In this document: in pieces, positions 5,844 through 6,985 of the stretch
Layout: the number at the start of each line of letters is the position of its first letter
Numbering within the stretch: the stretch's first letter is position 1
Source: Paracoccaceae bacterium
GTDB lineage: Bacteria; Pseudomonadota; Alphaproteobacteria; Rhodobacterales; Rhodobacteraceae
DNA length: 6,985 nt
NCBI GenBank assembly: GCA_007128865.1
Contig: SKWP01000321.1
Coordinates: 1 to 6,985, forward strand
Direction of reading: 5' to 3'
Made by a program: the position numbers and the translations under genes
Notes under the pieces: generated by a model
The model's database searches: none
Told to the model about the DNA's origin: nothing
What the model saw: the letters and a program-made list of their open reading frames with translations, nothing else

Positions 5844-6985
5844 TCAGTCCGCTGCCAGCCCCGCCGGCTGGCCGACCACGACAAAGCGCAGCGCCCCGGC
5901 GTCCAGCAGCCGCGCGGCCACGGCTGCCAGCGCCTCGCGGTCCAGCGCCTCGACCAGATCGTTGCGATAGGTCATGTAATCGGCCGGCAGGCCCTGAATC
6001 TGCATCCCGACCAGAATCCGCGCGATGTTGGCATTGCCGTCAAAGCGCAACGGATAGGCCCCGGTCAGATAGGTGCGGATTGCATCGACCTCGGCCTCGG
6101 TCGGGCCTTCGGCGGCCATCCGCGCCCATTCGTCGCGCAGGATTTCCAGCGCTTCGCCGGCGCGCGCATTGTCGGTCGAAAACCTGCCCTCGATCGTCTC
6201 GCCAAAGCTGCGCGAGGCCAGGTAGGCGCCGACACCATAGGTCAGGCCGCGGCGTTCGCGGATTTCGCGCATCAGCCGGGTGCCGAAACGCCCGCCGCCG
6301 AAGGTTTCCATCATCACGAAGGCGGTCAGGAAATCGGGGTCGTCGCGGGCGATGCCGGCATGGCCGAAGGCAATGATCGATTGCGGCCCGTCAAAGGGCA
6401 CCACCGTCACCCCGCCATCTGCCAGGACCTCGGCATGGGGCGGCAGCGGTGCGCCGGTTTCCGGCAGCCAGCCCAGCAGATCGTCAAGCAGCGCGCCTAG
6501 CGCCTCGGCCCCGATATCGCCCACCGCGGCAACATGCAGCCGGTCGCGGGCCAGCGCCCCGGCATGGGCGGCGCGCAGATCGGCCACCGCCAGCGCGGCC
6601 AGGCTTTCCTCGGTCCCGTCGCCGCGGCGGGCATAGGGGTGATCGCCGAACATCAGTTCGGCCAGGGTGCGCGAGGCGATGCCGTTGGGGTTGCGCAATT
6701 CCGATCGGGCGCCCGAAATGGCGCGGGCACGCAGCCGTTCGACCGCGTCTTCGTCAAAGCGCGGCTCGGACAGCGCGGTGCGCATCAGCGCCACCGCCGC
6801 ATCGCGGTTTTCGGTCAGGAAGGTCGCCGAAACCGACAGCGTGTCGCCGCCGGCCGAAACGCTGAAACGGGCCGCCAGCGCCTCGAGCTCGGCTGCAAAG
6901 GCGCGGCTGTCCAGCTCGCCCGCGCCCTCGGTCAGCGCCGCGGCCATCATGGCGGTGGCGCCTTCGCTGCCCGGATCGTCAAGCG
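5844..6985 (-). CDS. M16 family peptidase-like protein, HxxEH-lacking subunit (5' end off window)
   Basis: This is the C-terminal 379 residues of a pitrilysin/insulinase-family (M16) protein; the start and any signal peptide lie beyond the right edge. The first visible residues, LDDPGSEGATAMMAAALTEGAG, align with the zone that in active M16 enzymes reads G-x-x-H-x-x-E-H. Here both His and the Glu are replaced by Ala, so this is the non-catalytic type of subunit. The second M16 domain is clear, with GGGRFGTRLMREIRERRGLTYGVGAYL, which holds the R/Y pair typical of the C-terminal half. Such proteins usually pair with a catalytic M16 protein encoded immediately upstream, which here would lie off the right edge. 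They are often periplasmic in proteobacteria. The substrate is unknown. mutL follows after 51 bp on the same strand. Family confidence is high; the lack of activity is inferred from the missing motif. Confidence 0.9.
   Translation of the reverse strand, partial: LDDPGSEGATAMMAAALTEGAGELDSRAFAAELEALAARFSVSAGGDTLSVSATFLTENRDAAVALMRTALSEPRFDEDAVERLRARAISGARSELRNPNGIASRTLAELMFGDHPYARRGDGTEESLAALAVADLRAAHAGALARDRLHVAAVGDIGAEALGALLDDLLGWLPETGAPLPPHAEVLADGGVTVVPFDGPQSIIAFGHAGIARDDPDFLTAFVMMETFGGGRFGTRLMREIRERRGLTYGVGAYLASRSFGETIEGRFSTDNARAGEALEILRDEWARMAAEGPTEAEVDAIRTYLTGAYPLRFDGNANIARILVGMQIQGLPADYMTYRNDLVEALDREALAAVAARLLDAGALRFVVVGQPAGLAAD

Overview
This 7 kb window is high-GC, densely packed DNA. 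It is most consistent with an alphaproteobacterium of the Rhodobacterales (Rhodobacter/Paracoccus-like group). The basis is the strong GC bias at third codon positions, a ChrR protein whose metal ligands fall at or near the published Rhodobacter sphaeroides positions, and a gene order that matches what I recall of the R. sphaeroides rpoE-chrR locus.

Layout. On the left (1-2456, minus strand) is an apparent operon, read right to left. It encodes an FAD-dependent amine-oxidase-like protein, a DUF1365 protein, and an MFS/GPH-type transporter that runs off the left edge. The three genes are joined by two successive 4-bp GTGA stop/start overlaps. Next is a 214-bp divergent regulatory region (2457-2670). 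On the plus strand (2671-3887) are rpoE (ECF sigma factor) and chrR (zinc-binding anti-sigma factor), which overlap by ATGA. A 54-bp convergent gap follows. On the right (3942-6985, minus strand) are mutL (mismatch repair) and, upstream of it, the C-terminal part of an M16-family zinc-peptidase-like protein that lacks the HxxEH motif.

How it works together. RpoE-ChrR is the singlet-oxygen / photo-oxidative stress switch: ChrR holds RpoE inactive until the stress signal leads to its loss. The divergent region carries a 10-bp perfect inverted repeat. Each arm contains a TGATCC -35 element followed, exactly 16 bp later, by CGTA, one pointing left and one pointing right. This is the signature expected if RpoE activates both its own operon and the divergent flavoprotein-DUF1365-transporter operon. 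In R. sphaeroides the corresponding genes belong to the RpoE regulon and have been linked to membrane fatty-acid modification (furan fatty acids). That link is recalled, not demonstrated here. mutL and the M16 gene look like unrelated housekeeping neighbours.

I found no RNA genes, mobile elements, CRISPR arrays or signs of recent gene transfer. The most informative unexplained features are the geometry of the divergent promoters, the long rpoE leader, and some deviations from family consensus in MutL and the M16 protein.
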